Shown piece after piece: positions 40,460 through 40,904 of a DNA stretch of 40,904 bases. The notes below the pieces were generated by a model. It had not been told where the DNA came from. It ran no database searches and saw only the letters and a list, made by a program, of their open reading frames with translations. The stretch is from a virus. The position numbers and the translations under genes were made by a program. The stretch is from IMG/VR virus record IMGVR_UViG_3300043446_001778, positions 1 to 40,904 of that record; one strand, written 5' to 3'. Positions within the stretch are counted from its first letter, which is position 1. Every line of letters starts with the position of its first letter.

Positions 40460-40904
40460 ATGTTTGACAAAAACGGTGTAATGATTCAAGGACATATTAA
40501 AATATTTGATCCTATTACAGGAGAAATCCTACAGGACAAGTCTAATGCTATCCATTATGAAAATATGAGTGAAGCATTAGCACAAAGTATTGCTAATAAA
40601 GGCACTGGAGTTATTGAAAGCATGGCGTTCGGTAATGGTGCAACCGCAGTTGACACTACAGGTATTATTACATATTTGCCACCAAATACAACCGGACAAA
40701 ACGCTACATTATATAATCAAACCTACAGCAAAATTGTAGACAATACCAATGTTTTGAATACAGATCCTGCTAGAAATTATATAGAAGTAAGACATACCCC
40801 TGGCACAATTTACACAGATTTGTTTATTAGCTGTCTGCTTGATTATGCAGAGCCTACAGGCCAAAGTAGCTTTGATAACAGTACAACCATGCAGGGCGAT
40901 TATG
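40460..40904 (+). CDS. Partial structural protein, cut by the right edge
   Basis: An open frame of 148 codons from an ATG at 40460 to the end of the window. It begins MFDKNGVMIQGHIKIFDPIT and continues GEILQDKSNAIHYENMSEAL, then ANKGTGVIESMAFGNGATAV and ITYLPPNTTGQNATLYNQTY, with LFISCLLDYAEPTGQ near the edge. I associate this pattern with a virion structural protein of marine T4-like phages, but no function is established from the sequence. It is the fourth gene after gp6 in the appendage block and follows its small relative by 10 bases. A GGATAAC stretch before the ATG is a possible weak ribosome-binding site. Confidence 0.75.
   Translation, partial: MFDKNGVMIQGHIKIFDPITGEILQDKSNAIHYENMSEALAQSIANKGTGVIESMAFGNGATAVDTTGIITYLPPNTTGQNATLYNQTYSKIVDNTNVLNTDPARNYIEVRHTPGTIYTDLFISCLLDYAEPTGQSSFDNSTTMQGDY

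Overview
The window is a late-gene section of a large tailed phage of the T4-like myovirus type. The evidence is a set of T4 core proteins in T4-like order: portal gp20, a gp67-like core protein, protease gp21, scaffold gp22 and major capsid gp23. The recombination pair gp46/gp47, a gp55-type late sigma factor and the baseplate series gp53, gp5, gp25 and gp6 are also present. AT-rich composition, the acidic gp67-like protein, the small conserved neighbours of gp20 and gp26, and the gp21 and gp22 N-termini resemble T4-like phages of marine bacteria (cyanophage and pelagiphage relatives) more than coliphage T4. That is judged from remembered family features, not from a search. No host marker, integrase, tRNA, CRISPR array or insertion sequence was seen, and both edges cut through genes.

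Layout. Positions 1-9210 are transcribed leftward and form the head block: tape-measure protein, gp20, a 76-residue protein, gp67-like, gp21, gp22, gp23 with a clear terminator, a LamG-type protein and a partial virion-like protein. Positions 9268-10334 are rightward: a gp26-like hub protein with two CxxC pairs and a TTG-started 72-residue protein. Positions 10335-10788 hold no gene but contain an array of perfect hairpins between two convergent units. Positions 10789-14992 are leftward: a GIY-YIG protein, gp46, gp47 and gp55. Positions 15088-40904 are rightward and form the baseplate and fibre block: a tube-cap-like protein, gp53, a 948-residue hub-type protein, gp5, gp25, gp6, a 4460-residue giant protein, a repetitive fibre, a 47-residue protein and a partial structural protein.

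How it works together. The gp55-like sigma factor has a host-type promoter (TTGACA plus an imperfect -10), suited to early expression. The structural genes carry TAAATA, the core of the T4 late promoter that gp55 recognises, at eleven gene starts. In four of them TAAATA ends only 4-5 bases before the ATG and no ribosome-binding site is visible, which predicts leaderless late mRNAs. gp46/gp47 would supply the recombination and repair nuclease used in T4-type replication.

The most unusual content is the giant protein at 25158-38540. It appears to combine a cupredoxin-like segment, a degenerate YHYH domain, a probable seven-bladed FG-GAP beta-propeller with inserted domains, and several repeated carbohydrate-binding-like modules. 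It sits where T4 keeps gp7 to gp10, so it is probably a baseplate-periphery or receptor-facing component.
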